64,000 nucleotides of DNA from JALYZC01 sp963725645 (GCA_963725645.1 CAVRZD010000002.1:1302001-1366000); one strand, 5' to 3'; shown: positions 17,950 to 27,646, counted from the first letter of the stretch. Numbers and translations: made by a program. The notes: a model not told the origin generated them from the letters alone.

Positions 17950-19488
17950 GTGACCGCGGTGGCCACGGCGTCACAGTCCGGGATGACGCGAAAGGGCCCC
18001 GGGTCGGTCGCCCCGGAGGTCTCGGTCCTCGTGCCGCTCGAGGACATGCGCGGCGACGTTGCCGAACACGTTCGGACGTGGACGAGCGCGCAGACGCTGG
18101 CCCGCGAGCGTTACCAGGTCGTGCTCGCAGGCGACGGAGGCGACCCGGAGGGCGAGCGCCGCCTGGAGGCGCTCCTGGCGCCGCAGGACGCGCTGGTCCG
18201 CGTGCCGGGGGCCGGCCTGATCGACCTCTGGAACGCGGCGGCGTCGCGCGCCGACGCGGCGTGGCTCCTGTTCACCGAGGCGCATTGCCTGGCGGAGGAC
18301 GGCTGCCTCGACGCGCTGGTGCGCGCGTTCGAGCGCGATCCGGCCCTCGACGCCGCCACCATGGACCACGGCCATCGCGCCGGGACCGTCCCCGGGGAGC
18401 TGGGCGCCCGCTGGTTCGACGACGTCTACGCCGAGTGGGACCGCGATCACTGGCGCCACCTGAACTTCGTGGGCGCCGCGGTGCGTCGGCAGGCCTTCGA
18501 CGCCGTCGGCGGTCTGGATCCGGGCCTCGGCCTGTTCGCGATCCCCGCGCTGTCCGCGCGTCTACACGATCGCGGCAACCGCGTCGGCCATGTCGGCGAC
18601 GCGACGGTGATCCACGTCCACAACGATGCGCTCGTCGAGCACCACGCCCTCTCGGCCGACTACGCGGCCGGCGAGTGCCGCGTGCGGTCCGAGCGTCCGC
18701 CCGTGTACTGCGAGCGGTACTTCGGCCACGACTGGATCTGGGCCAACCGGTTCGCCTACCGCCCCGAGATCGCGCGGGCCCTCGTCCGCGATCTCGCCGA
18801 CGCCATGGTCCGCACGGCGGCGCGCGGCCGCAGCGACCTGCCCTGGCTCGCGCGCGAGCTCGTGCGGCGGCTCCCGGCGGGTGCGGGCGGCGCGCGCCCG
18901 CGCGCGGCCGCGGAGGCGGTGCGCCTCCGAGCCGACGAGCTTGCCGCCGCGAAGCTTCCGCTGCCCCGGGATGCCCGGTACGCGCGCTACCTGCGCGCGC
19001 AGGATGCCGCGGTGCGCCGCGCACGGCTGGGCTGGGTGCGTGATCACGTGGCCGGGCCGGCCGCGCCGGTGCCGGCGCGCGGTCGCTGGCCCGTGGAGGA
19101 GCTGGACGACGCCGCGCTCGTCGGGGCTCACGCGCTCGAACGCGAGGGTGAGCGCACCTACCGCTGGACCGAGCCGGTCTCCCTACTGCGGATCGCGGCG
19201 CCGCCCGGCGCGCATGAGCTCGTGCTGGAAACGGGCGGACTGCGCGGGCGACCGCAGGACTACGTGATCGGCGCCTATGCGGGCGGTCGACGGGTCTCCC
19301 GCAACCGCCTGCGCGGCGATGGGGAGCGGCTCGTCGTTCCCCTCCCGCGTCGGGCGCCGCGCGCCGGTTCGACCGCCGGCGTCACGATCCTCTCGCGACC
19401 GCTTGACCCCCGGACACTTGGCGCGGAGGACCCGCGCGCGCTGGGGATGCCGCTGTTCTCCGTCGAGTTGCGCCGGGCCGACTCGTGA
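17950..19488 (+). CDS. glycosyltransferase family 2-like protein (paralogue 1)
   Basis: About 512 residues. The N-terminal 250 residues resemble a family 2 glycosyltransferase (VSVLVPLEDMRGDVAEHVRTW, AGDGGD, DLWNAAASRADAAWLLFTEAHCLAEDGCLDALV). The place of the usual DxD nucleotide-sugar motif is taken by TEAH (109-112). The C-terminal 110 residues (HALEREGERTYRWTEP to LGMPLFSVEL) form an all-beta-looking region also found in the protein at 21100-22581. The two proteins are clear paralogues. There are no membrane helices. It heads an overlapping four-gene unit; its stop overlaps the next GTG as GTGA. GTG 17950 and ATG 17983 are both possible starts. Confidence 0.7.
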   Translation: MTAVATASQSGMTRKGPGSVAPEVSVLVPLEDMRGDVAEHVRTWTSAQTLARERYQVVLAGDGGDPEGERRLEALLAPQDALVRVPGAGLIDLWNAAASRADAAWLLFTEAHCLAEDGCLDALVRAFERDPALDAATMDHGHRAGTVPGELGARWFDDVYAEWDRDHWRHLNFVGAAVRRQAFDAVGGLDPGLGLFAIPALSARLHDRGNRVGHVGDATVIHVHNDALVEHHALSADYAAGECRVRSERPPVYCERYFGHDWIWANRFAYRPEIARALVRDLADAMVRTAARGRSDLPWLARELVRRLPAGAGGARPRAAAEAVRLRADELAAAKLPLPRDARYARYLRAQDAAVRRARLGWVRDHVAGPAAPVPARGRWPVEELDDAALVGAHALEREGERTYRWTEPVSLLRIAAPPGAHELVLETGGLRGRPQDYVIGAYAGGRRVSRNRLRGDGERLVVPLPRRAPRAGSTAGVTILSRPLDPRTLGAEDPRALGMPLFSVELRRADS

Positions 19489-20813
19489 CGTTGCGTCGCG
19501 TCCTGATCGTCAACACCGCCGACCGCGGCGGGGGTGCCGAGCGGGTGTCGATGGACTTGCTCGACGGCTTCCGTGGGCTCGGCGTCGAGACCTGGCTCGC
19601 CGTCGGCGTCAAGCGCACCGATCACCCGCACGTGGTGCCGGTCCACGCGAACGCCCGCGGCGGCCTCGGCGCGCGCGCGCGACGCGGCGCCGTCGAGGCG
19701 CGGCGGCGGATCGACCGCGGCCTGGGTCTCGAGGACCTCGTCCACTGGTCGACCCGCGACCTGCTCGAGCTGACCGGCGCGCCGCCGGACCTGGTGATCG
19801 CCAACAACCTCCACGGCGGCTACTTCGACCTGCGCGAACTGCCCCGGCTCTCGCGACGGGTCCCGTTGGTCCTCCGCCTGGCGGACTCGTGGACGTTCAC
19901 CGGCCACTGCGCCGTGCCCGCGGGCTGCTCCCGATGGGAGCACGGCTGCGGCTCGTGTCCCGACCTCGCAACGCCGCCGGCGATCCGCCGTGACCTGACC
20001 GCGCACAACTGGCGGCGCAAGCGGCGGATCCTCAGCGGGGCCCGCCTCCACGTGGTGGCGCCGTCGCGCTGGCTCGTCGCGCGGGCACAGCGCGCGCTGC
20101 TGGCGTCCGCGATCGTCTCGACCCGGGTGATCCCGAACGGGGTCGACCTCAACACCTTCACGCCGGGGTCGCGTGCGTTGGCGCGCGGCGAGCTCGGGTT
20201 GGACCCGGAGGCCCAGGTGCTGACGTACGTGTCGAACCTGGGCGCGGCCAACCCGCACAAGGACTTTGCGACGCTGCGCCGCATGCTGGGTCGGCTCGCC
20301 GGCCGCCGGTCGCCGCGTCCGATCGAGCTCGTGGTTGCCGGCGCGACGGCGCCCGCCGAGGCGCCGGCGCCCGGCGTCCGCATCCGTCACCTGCCGTACG
20401 TGGATTCCGACGAGCGCCTGGCCGCGCTGTACCGCGCCGCCGACCTGCACGTCCACGCCGCCCCGGCCGAGACGTTCTGCCTCGCCGCGGCCGAGGCGCT
20501 CGCGTGCGGGACGCCCGTGGTCGCCGCGGCGGCCGGCGGCCTGGCGGAGGTCGTGGATCACGAGTGCACCGGTCTGGTGCTCGCGCCCGGCGACGACGCC
20601 GGAGCCGCAGGGGCGGTGGATGCGCTCCTCGCGGACCCCGCTCGGCTCGCACGAATGGGGGCGCTGGCCGCCGAGACCGCGCGCCTGCGCTTCGGCCGGG
20701 ACCGCGCGGTCGGCGACCTTCACGCCTGGTGCACCGAGCTCGTCGCCGCCCACGACAGCGAAGCAACGAACCAGGAGGACCGATGCTCATCTCCATCCTC
20801 AGTCGCCGCCTGA
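19485..20813 (+). CDS. glycosyltransferase family 4 (GT-B) protein
   Basis: A 442-residue GT-B glycosyltransferase. The N-terminus (RRVLIVNTADRGGGAERVSMDLLDGF) has the glycine-rich acceptor-domain loop. A cysteine-containing stretch (CAVPAGCSRWEHGCGSCPDL) is common in WcaC-like enzymes. The donor domain contains VIPNGVDLNTFTPG, HVHAAPAETFCLAAAEALACGTPVVAA and a C-terminal GLAEVVDHECTGLV, the E-x7-E-type motif of the family. It probably adds a sugar to a surface polysaccharide or lipid-linked intermediate. The GTG start overlaps the upstream stop. The last 31 bp overlap the next gene, whose AGGAGG ribosome-binding site lies inside this coding region. Confidence 0.85.
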   Translation: MTLRRVLIVNTADRGGGAERVSMDLLDGFRGLGVETWLAVGVKRTDHPHVVPVHANARGGLGARARRGAVEARRRIDRGLGLEDLVHWSTRDLLELTGAPPDLVIANNLHGGYFDLRELPRLSRRVPLVLRLADSWTFTGHCAVPAGCSRWEHGCGSCPDLATPPAIRRDLTAHNWRRKRRILSGARLHVVAPSRWLVARAQRALLASAIVSTRVIPNGVDLNTFTPGSRALARGELGLDPEAQVLTYVSNLGAANPHKDFATLRRMLGRLAGRRSPRPIELVVAGATAPAEAPAPGVRIRHLPYVDSDERLAALYRAADLHVHAAPAETFCLAAAEALACGTPVVAAAAGGLAEVVDHECTGLVLAPGDDAGAAGAVDALLADPARLARMGALAAETARLRFGRDRAVGDLHAWCTELVAAHDSEATNQEDRCSSPSSVAA

Positions 20814-21103
20814 AGCAGGGCAAGACCTACGAGGACTTCCGCCGGGCGTGGCTGCCGGACAGGGGCTTCGGGGTGCCCACGCGCGTCGTGACCGCGGTCG
20901 GCATCGAGGACCCGCGGGATATCGTCACGATCGGGTTCAGCGATCTCGAGCCCGCGGACGTGGACGCGTTTCTCGCGCGGGTCGGTCCGCAGGAGGCGGC
21001 GCGACACGACCGGATCGCCGAGGTCATCGAGCCCGAGATGACGCGCGGGGTCTACGTGCAGGTCGCCGACGACGATCTCACCGACGAGCCGCCGAACGCG
21101 TGA
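20783..21103 (+). CDS. small hypothetical protein, possible dimeric alpha/beta barrel
   Basis: A 106-residue protein beginning MLISILSRRLKQGKTYEDFRRAW. The pattern (short beta strand, basic helix with F-x-x-AW, then VVTAVGIEDPRDIVTIGFSDL) resembles small ferredoxin-like dimeric alpha/beta barrels such as EthD or NIPSNAP-type proteins. I do not recognise a named family with confidence. A strong AGGAGG at 20773-20778 supports the ATG at 20783. It is sandwiched between two glycosyltransferase genes with overlaps on both sides (its stop overlaps the next GTG), so it is surely co-translated with them. Confidence 0.65.
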   Translation: MLISILSRRLKQGKTYEDFRRAWLPDRGFGVPTRVVTAVGIEDPRDIVTIGFSDLEPADVDAFLARVGPQEAARHDRIAEVIEPEMTRGVYVQVADDDLTDEPPNA

Positions 21104-22581
21104 GCACTCCCCCGCCCGGCGTGTCGGTCGTCATCCCGCTCGTGCACGCGCGCGGCGACGTCGTCGAGAACGTGAGGACCTGGACCGAGGGCCAGAGCCT
21201 CGAGCGGGAGCGCTTTCAGGTAGTCGTCGCGACCGACGGCGCCGCCCCGGACGTCGAACGCGAGGTCAGGGCGCTGCTGGCGCCCCAGGATGTCCTGGAG
21301 CGGTCCCGCGGAGCGGAGTACATGGCCCTCTACAACCTCGGGGCGCAGCGCGCGGGCGCCGACTGGCTCGTCCTCACGGAGGCGCACGTCCTGGCCGACC
21401 CCGGGTGCATGGCGGCCGTCGCGGCGGGCATCGACGGGTCGCCGGACCTCGACGCGGCGCAGCTGGTCGCGGCCGACCACGTGCGGCTCTCGCGTTTCGC
21501 CGACCTGCTGGCGGAGTGGTTCGACGCGGTGTTCGAGCGCTGGGCGGAGCCCGGCGAGTGGAAGCGGCTGAGCTTCTTCGGGACCGCGATCCGGCGCTCG
21601 GTCTATCTCGACGCGGGCGTGGTGAGCGACGACCACGGGCTGTTCTCGCCGGCGCTGCTGTCCGCCACGCTGGATGCCGGGGGCGCGCACGTCGGACACT
21701 TCGGCGACGCGCGGATCGCCCACATCGCCGACGAGGAGATCGTCGAGCACCATGAGCACACCGAGGACTTCGCGCGCGGCGAGTGCGTCGCCCGCTCGCG
21801 CCGCGACCCGGTGTTCTGCGAGCGCTACTTCGGCTGGGCGCCACTGTGGGCGAACCGGATGCGCTACCGGCCGGAGGTTGCGCGCCCGCTGGTCCGGGCG
21901 CTCGCCGCCGCCGCAGCCCACGCGGTCGCGCGACGGCGCGAGCAGGCCCCGTGGATCGCCGGCGAGCTCATCGGGCGGCTGCCGGCCGCGGCCGCGGGGA
22001 TCCGGCCGCGCATGTCGCTGGAGCGCGCGGCCGTCGCCCGCAACGAGCGTCTCGCGATGCGGGCGCCCGGGCGCGACCGCCGCCGGCGCAGCATGGTCCG
22101 CGCCCACGCGGAGGTCGTCCGCCTCGCCCAACTGCGGTGGATCCGAGCCCACGCGGAGGCGCCGGCCGCGGCGCGCTGCGATGGTGAGCGGTGCGCCGTC
22201 GAGCACCTCGACGGCGCACTCGCCGGCGTTCACGCGCTCGAGCACGATGGGGAGCGGTGGTGGCGGTGGACCGAGCCGGTCTGCAACCTCCGGATCGACG
22301 CACGGGCCGAGGGCGGCGTGCTCGCGATCGACACCGGCGGTCGGCGCGGCCCGCCGCTGGACTACGTCGCGGGGGTCTACGTCGGGGCGCGCCGGATCCG
22401 CAACCGCCGGCTGCGTCAGGACGGCGGGCGGCTGCTGGTCCCGCTCGGTCCCCGCGAGGCGAGACGCGTGGCGCGCGACGGGCTCACGTTCCTCTGCCGC
22501 CCGCTCGAGCCCCGGCGCGAGGGCTCCGAGGACCCGCGGCGCCTCGGCATGCCGGTGTACGCCGTCGAGCTGCTGACGTAG
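21100..22581 (+). CDS. glycosyltransferase family 2-like protein (paralogue 2)
   Basis: A 493-residue protein homologous over its whole length to the protein at 17950-19488. The N-terminal part has VSVVIPLVHARGDVVENVRTW, ATDGAAPD and DWLVLTEAHVLADPGCM; again TEAH (93-96) stands where a DxD motif is expected. The middle contains VFCERYFGWAPLWANRMRYRPEVARP, matched almost exactly in the paralogue, and the end repeats the RWTEPV and LGMPVYAVELL domain. Substrate unknown. GTG 21100 overlaps the preceding stop as GTGA. The downstream malyl-CoA lyase gene is convergent, 15 bp away. Confidence 0.7.
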   Translation: MSTPPPGVSVVIPLVHARGDVVENVRTWTEGQSLERERFQVVVATDGAAPDVEREVRALLAPQDVLERSRGAEYMALYNLGAQRAGADWLVLTEAHVLADPGCMAAVAAGIDGSPDLDAAQLVAADHVRLSRFADLLAEWFDAVFERWAEPGEWKRLSFFGTAIRRSVYLDAGVVSDDHGLFSPALLSATLDAGGAHVGHFGDARIAHIADEEIVEHHEHTEDFARGECVARSRRDPVFCERYFGWAPLWANRMRYRPEVARPLVRALAAAAAHAVARRREQAPWIAGELIGRLPAAAAGIRPRMSLERAAVARNERLAMRAPGRDRRRRSMVRAHAEVVRLAQLRWIRAHAEAPAAARCDGERCAVEHLDGALAGVHALEHDGERWWRWTEPVCNLRIDARAEGGVLAIDTGGRRGPPLDYVAGVYVGARRIRNRRLRQDGGRLLVPLGPREARRVARDGLTFLCRPLEPRREGSEDPRRLGMPVYAVELLT

Positions 22582-22596
22582 GCTGCCCGGCAGGTA

Positions 22597-23661
22597 CTAC
22601 GCCGCCGCCGGCGCGAACCCGTAGGCCTCGGCCAGCTCCGGGTCCTTGCGGGCGAGCATCTCGGCCAGGTCGACCATCACCTTGCACTGCTTCCAGGTGG
22701 CGTCGTCCTGCATCTTGCCGTCGATCATGTGCACGCCACGGCCGTCCGGGATCGCCTCGATCACCTTCTTCGCGAATGCGACCTCCTCCGGGTCGGGCGA
22801 GAAGACCTTCTTGGCGATGTCGATCTGCACCGGGTGCAGCGACCACGCGCCGACGCAGCCGAGCAGGAAGGCGGCGCGGAACTGCGCCTCGCACCCCTGC
22901 ACGTCCTTGATGTCCCCGTAGGGGCCATAGAACGGGAGGATCCCCGCCAGCGCGCACGCGTCCACCATCCGCGCGATCGAGTAGTGCCAGGGGTCCTGCT
23001 GCGCGGTGGCGCGTGGCGCGTCCGGATCCTCCGGGTCGGGGTCCTCGATCACGCGGTAGCCGGGATGGCCGCCGCCGACCCGCGTGGTCTTCATCCGCCG
23101 GTTGGCGGCGAGGTCGGCCGGCCCGAAGCTCATGCCCTGCATGCGCGGGGAGGCGGTGGCGATCTCCTCCAGGTTGACCACGCCCTGGGCGGTCTCGAGG
23201 ATCGCGTGGACCAGGATCGGGCGGTCGATGCCGGCCTTGGCCTCGAGCTGGGCGAGCAGGCGGTCGACGTAGTGGATGTCCCACGGCCCCTCGACCTTGG
23301 GGATCATCATCACGTCGAGCTTGTGCCCGATCTCGGTGACGATCGTGGTGATGTCGTCGAGCACCCACGGCGACTCGAGCGAGTTCACGCGCGTCCACAG
23401 CTGGGTGTCGCCGAGCTCGATGTCGCGGCCGACCTTGACCAGGCCGGCGCGCGCCGCCTTCTTGCGGTCGACCGGCACGGCGTCCTCGAGGTTGCCGAGC
23501 AGGATGTCCACCGTCGGCGCGATGTCGGGCACCTTGGCGACCATCTTCTCGTTGGAGAAGTCGAGGAAATGGATCATCCGCGAGGGCCGGACGGGGATCT
23601 CGCGCGCCGGGTCTGGCGCGTCGATCGCGAGGGGCTTGAGGAAGTCGCGGGGGTTGCGCAT
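22597..23661 (-). CDS. mcl1: malyl-CoA/beta-methylmalyl-CoA lyase (HpcH/HpaI family)
   Basis: A 354-residue TIM-barrel lyase of the citrate-lyase beta/HpcH family. The visible pattern fits the malyl-CoA lyase clade: SRMIHFLDFSNEKM, DILLGNLEDAVPVDRK with the Mg-binding Glu/Asp, MMIPKVEGPWDI, HAILETAQGVVNLEEIA (second metal Glu) and MSFGPADLAANRR. The enzyme cleaves L-malyl-CoA to acetyl-CoA and glyoxylate, and beta-methylmalyl-CoA to propionyl-CoA and glyoxylate. It is divergent from the MaoC-type mesaconyl-CoA hydratase gene, which makes its substrate, and the Ecm-type mutase gene is also in the window. An ethylmalonyl-CoA pathway role is therefore likely. Length is typical. Confidence 0.83.
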   Translation of the reverse strand: MRNPRDFLKPLAIDAPDPAREIPVRPSRMIHFLDFSNEKMVAKVPDIAPTVDILLGNLEDAVPVDRKKAARAGLVKVGRDIELGDTQLWTRVNSLESPWVLDDITTIVTEIGHKLDVMMIPKVEGPWDIHYVDRLLAQLEAKAGIDRPILVHAILETAQGVVNLEEIATASPRMQGMSFGPADLAANRRMKTTRVGGGHPGYRVIEDPDPEDPDAPRATAQQDPWHYSIARMVDACALAGILPFYGPYGDIKDVQGCEAQFRAAFLLGCVGAWSLHPVQIDIAKKVFSPDPEEVAFAKKVIEAIPDGRGVHMIDGKMQDDATWKQCKVMVDLAEMLARKDPELAEAYGFAPAAA

Positions 23662-23766
23662 GCTGGGAACCCTAGTCGGCGATCGCCGCGCGCGCCGTCA
23701 TGCGCGTCGGCGCTGGCCACGCGACGATTATCGTTCTCCGTCCACCGAAGGCAACACGGGAGTTTC

Positions 23767-24322
23767 ATGAGCGACGAGACCACGACGACCGGCGTCGAGA
23801 CCGAGCAGGCAGCGCGCGAGGCCAGCGGCGCACATCCCTACGGCCGCTACCTCGAGGAGTTCGAGGTCGGCGCGGTGTACAAGCACTGGCCGGCCAAGAC
23901 CGTGACCGAGGCCGACGACCACCTGTTCTGCCTGATCACCATGAACCACCACCCGCTGCACATCAACGACGTGTACGCGTCGCAGTCGCAGCAGGGGCGC
24001 AACGTGGTGGTCGGGCCGCTCGTGTACTCGCTCGCGCTCGGGATGTCCGTGTCCGACGTGTCCGGGAAGGCGATCGCCAACCTCGCCACGGAGGAGCTCT
24101 CCCACCCGGCCCCGGTGTTCCACGGGGACACGTTGTTCTGCGAGACCGAGGTGCTGGAGGTCAAGGAGTCGCAAGTCCAAGCCGGACCGCGGCACCGTGA
24201 AGGTGCACACCCGTGTGCTCAACCAGGACGGCACGCTCGTCGCCGAGTTCAGGCGGCTCGTGCTCGTCCCGCGCAAGACGCCGGGCGAGCCGATCGAGAG
24301 CGCCGAGAGCAACGTGGAGTAG
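23767..24322 (+). pseudogene. mch: MaoC-type hydratase, probable mesaconyl-CoA hydratase, one +1 shift
   Basis: A MaoC/hot-dog fold hydratase of about 184 residues once the frame is repaired. Residues 20-130 contain YGRYLEEFEVGAVYKHWPAKTVTEADDHLFCLITMNHHPLHINDVYA-type motifs; the Asp and His of the hydratase motif are in EADD and NHHPLH. The frame shifts near 24171-24173, where one extra base in GAGTCGCAAG moves the end into another frame. The correct tail, SKPDRGTVKVHTRVLNQDG to a TAG at 24320, is intact. It sits divergent from malyl-CoA lyase, which supports hydration of mesaconyl-CoA to beta-methylmalyl-CoA. Sequencing error is the likely cause of the break. Confidence 0.75.
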
Positions 24323-24329
24323 GACCGGC

Positions 24330-25701
24330 GTGGCGCGCGACAAGCCGCGTGAGGCCGATGTTGCGGTCGTCGGCGCCGGTCTGGCGGGCGTGACGGCGGC
24401 GCGGCGGTTGCTGGAAGCCGGTCTCGAGCCCGTCGTGGTCGAGGCGCGCGACCGCGTCGGCGGGCGCACGCTCAACCACGACATCGGCGACGGCAAGGTG
24501 GTGGAGGTCGGCGGCCAGTGGGTTGGGCCGACGCAGCGGCGGATGCTCGCGCTCTCGCGCGAGGTCGGCGTCGACACCTTCCCCACGCACGACGACGGCG
24601 AGAACGTGATCGAGTGGCGCGGCGACCTCAGGCGCTACCGCGGCGCCATCCCGCGCCTGAACCCGGCGATCCTGGCCGACGTCGCCCAGGCCCAGGCGCG
24701 CCTGGACCGCATGGCCCGGCGCGTGCCGCTGGAGGCGCCCTGGGGGGCCGATCGGGCGGCGCGCTGGGACGCGCAGACGTTCGCCACATGGCTGCGGCGC
24801 AACGTCGCGACGCCTGGCGCACGGACCCTGTTCGAGATCGGCGCCGAAGCTGTGTGGGCGCAGGAGCCCTCCGATCTCAGTTTGCTGCACGTGCTCTTCT
24901 ACACCCACTCGGGCGGCGGCTTCGATTCGCTCATCGGCACCAGTGGCGGCGCCCAGCAGGACCGCTTCGTCGGGGGCTCGCAGCTCGTCGCGCTGCGGGT
25001 GGCCGAGGCGCTCGGCGCCGAGCGCCTCGCCCTGGAGGCTCCGGTGCGCCGGATCGCGCACGACGCCGACGGCGTCAGCGTGGCCGCCGACGGGGTCGAG
25101 GTGCGCGCGCGCCGCGCGATCGTCGCGCTGCCGCCCGCGCTGGCGGGCCGCATCGCGTACGACCCGCCGCTGCCCGGCCACCGCGACCAGCTCACCCAGC
25201 GCATGGCCCAGGGCACGGTCATCAAGTGCATGGCGATCTACCCCGAGCCATTCTGGCGCGCCGAGGGCCTGACCGGTCAGGCGCACGAGCGACGTCGGGC
25301 CGGTGCGCGTGACCTTCGACAATTCCCCGCCCGAGGCGGCGCCCGGCGTGCTGCTCGGCTTCCTCGAGGGCCGCCAGGCCCGCGCGCTCGGCCGGCGCAC
25401 TCCCGAGGAGCGCCGCGACGCCGTCGTCGGCTGCTTCGTGCGGCTGTTCGGCCCGCGCGCGGCGTCCCCCGACGGCTACGTCGAGCGCGTCTGGGCCGAC
25501 GAGGAGTGGACCCGGGGCTGCTATGGGTGCGCGATGCCCACCGGCGCCTGGACCGAATTCGGCTCCGCGCTGCGTGCGCCGATCGGCCCGCTGCACTGGG
25601 CGGGAGCCGAGACCGCCACGGTGTGGAGCGGCTACATGGATGGGGCGGTCTCCTCGGGCGAACGCGCGGCCGGAGAGGTGATCGCGGCGAATCGCACATG
25701 A
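24330..25701 (+). pseudogene. flavin-containing amine oxidase, one +1 shift
   Basis: A FAD-dependent amine oxidase of about 457 residues after repair. The N-terminal dinucleotide-binding motif is VAVVGAGLAGVTAARRL, followed by EARDRVGGRT and VGGQWVGPTQ. The middle has WAQEPSDLSLLHVLFYTHSGGG. The C-terminus has GCYGCAMPTGAW and HWAGAETATVWSGYMDGAVSSGERAA, the FAD-attachment region of monoamine/putrescine-type oxidases. The frame changes by +1 near 25281-25286 (an extra base in GCGCACGAGC); residues TSDVGPVRVTFDNSP continue in the other frame. The GTG start lies 7 bp after the hydratase stop. The substrate is an amine, not specified by sequence. Confidence 0.8.
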
Positions 25702-25816
25702 TTCGCGGCGATCCCGGTCGGGTTCTGCGGGAAACACCTGACGCCGCGAGACCGCCCGGTACGGCAGAATGGCCGACTCCGTCGTCGAATTCCTTGGAGG
25801 AGGCGTTCACCCAGTC

Positions 25817-27646
25817 GTGAGCAGCGAAACCGCCGTTCCGCAGAGCACCCCTGCCCACACGAACAACGGGAAGCTGCAGGCCTGGGTCGAGGAGGTGGCC
25901 TCCCTCACGCAGCCCCACTCGATCCACTGGTGCGATGGATCAGCGGAGGAGTACGAGGAGCTGTGCCGGACTCTCGTGGACGCCGGCACCTTCGACCGAC
26001 TCTCGGACGCCAAGCGCCCGAACTCCTACCTCGCGCTGTCGGACCCGGGCGACGTCGCCCGCGTCGAGGACCGCACGTTCATCTGCTCCGAGCGCGAGCA
26101 CGACGCCGGGCCCACGAACAACTGGCGCGACCCGAGCGAGATGCGCGAGCTGCTGACCGAGCGCTTTCGCGGGTCGATGGAGGGACGCACGATGTACGTC
26201 GTGCCGTTCTCGATGGGCCCGCTCGGCTCGCCGATCGCTCACATCGGCGTGCAGCTGACCGACTCGGCCTACGTCGCCGCGAGCATGCGGATCATGACCC
26301 GCATGGGGCAGGGCGCGCTCGACGTGCTGGGCGACGAGGGCGAATTCGTCCCCTGCCTGCACTCGGTCGGCATGCCGCTGGCCGACGGGGTCCAGGACGT
26401 GCCCTGGCCGTGCAACGCGGACAACAAGTACATCGTCCACTTCCCCGAGACGCGCGAGATCTGGTCGTACGGCTCGGGCTACGGCGGCAACGCGCTGCTC
26501 GGCAAGAAGTGCTTCGCGCTGCGCATCGCCTCGGTCATGGCGCGCGACGAGGGCTGGATGGCCGAGCACATGCTGATCCTCAAGGTCACTTCCCCGGAGG
26601 GCGAGGTCAAGCACATCACCGGCGCCTTCCCGTCGGCCTGCGGCAAGACCAACCTGTCGATGCTGATCCCGTCGCTCCCCGGCTGGAAGGTCGAGACGAT
26701 CGGCGACGACATCGCGTGGATGAAGTTCGGCGAGGACGGGCGCCTGTACGCGATCAACCCGGAGGCCGGCTTCTTCGGCGTCGCCCCCGGCACGGGCGTG
26801 AAGACCAACCCGAACGCCATCGCCACGCTGAAGGAGAACTGCATCTTCACCAACTGCGCGAAGACCGACGACGGGGACGTGTGGTGGGAGGGCCTGACCG
26901 AGGAGCCGCCCAATCACCTGATCGACTGGCACGGCAACGACTGGACGCTGGCTTCCGACAAGCCGGCGGCGCACCCGAACGCGCGCTTCACCGCGCCGGC
27001 GGCGCAGTGCCCGTCCATCGCCGACGACTGGGAGGACCCGGCCGGCGTGCCGATCGACGCGATGCTGTTCGGCGGCCGCCGCTCGACGGTCGTGCCGCTC
27101 GTGCGCGAGGCGTTGGACTGGGAGCACGGCGTGTTCCTCGGCTCGATCATGTCCTCGGAGACGACGGCCGCGGCCGCCGGCGCCGTCGGCAAGATCCGTC
27201 ACGACCCGTTCGCGATGCTGCCGTTCTGCGGTTACCACATGGCCGACTACTTCCGGCATTGGCTCGAGATCGGAGAGCGCGGCGACGCCGCCAAGCTCCC
27301 CAAGATCTTCTACGTCAACTGGTTCCGCAAGGACCCCAGCGGGCGCTGGCTCTGGCCCGGGTTCGGCGACAACAGCCGCGTGATCGCGTGGGCGTTCCGC
27401 CGCTGCGACGACGCGGCCGAGGCGGAGGAGACGCCGATCGGCCTCGTCCCTGCCGCGGGCGCGCTCGACCTCGACGGGCTCGACCTGCCGGCGGAGGACC
27501 TGACCGCGCTGCTGCGGGTGGACCCGGCCGAGTGGCGCGACGAACTGCCCTCGATGCACGAGCACTTCGCCAAGTTCGGCCAGGAGCTGCCGGGCGAGCT
27601 GCGCAAGCAGCTCAGCACGCTCGAGGAGAAGCTCGCCGGCGGCTGA
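25817..27646 (+). CDS. pckG: phosphoenolpyruvate carboxykinase (GTP)
   Basis: A 609-residue GTP-dependent PEP carboxykinase converting oxaloacetate and GTP to PEP, GDP and CO2, the first step of gluconeogenesis. Motifs: an N-terminal substrate-binding block RPNSYLALSDPGDVARVEDRTF, YGGNALLGKKCFALRIAS, the P-loop GAFPSACGKTN with the reactive cysteine, the metal site GDDIAWM, and RNWFRK-like NWFRKDPSG. Length is standard. GTG 25817 is preferred because TTGGAGGAGG at 25793-25802 lies before it; an in-frame ATG at 25769 would put that site inside the protein. It follows the acyl-CoA pathway genes and probably drains C4 acids to sugar phosphates. Confidence 0.95.
   Translation: MSSETAVPQSTPAHTNNGKLQAWVEEVASLTQPHSIHWCDGSAEEYEELCRTLVDAGTFDRLSDAKRPNSYLALSDPGDVARVEDRTFICSEREHDAGPTNNWRDPSEMRELLTERFRGSMEGRTMYVVPFSMGPLGSPIAHIGVQLTDSAYVAASMRIMTRMGQGALDVLGDEGEFVPCLHSVGMPLADGVQDVPWPCNADNKYIVHFPETREIWSYGSGYGGNALLGKKCFALRIASVMARDEGWMAEHMLILKVTSPEGEVKHITGAFPSACGKTNLSMLIPSLPGWKVETIGDDIAWMKFGEDGRLYAINPEAGFFGVAPGTGVKTNPNAIATLKENCIFTNCAKTDDGDVWWEGLTEEPPNHLIDWHGNDWTLASDKPAAHPNARFTAPAAQCPSIADDWEDPAGVPIDAMLFGGRRSTVVPLVREALDWEHGVFLGSIMSSETTAAAAGAVGKIRHDPFAMLPFCGYHMADYFRHWLEIGERGDAAKLPKIFYVNWFRKDPSGRWLWPGFGDNSRVIAWAFRRCDDAAEAEETPIGLVPAAGALDLDGLDLPAEDLTALLRVDPAEWRDELPSMHEHFAKFGQELPGELRKQLSTLEEKLAGG

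Noticed and set aside
25769..25816. Longer start (ATG 25769) for PEP carboxykinase
   Set aside because: It would place the strong GGAGGAGG ribosome-binding site inside the coding sequence, and the added residues do not resemble the family N-terminus.
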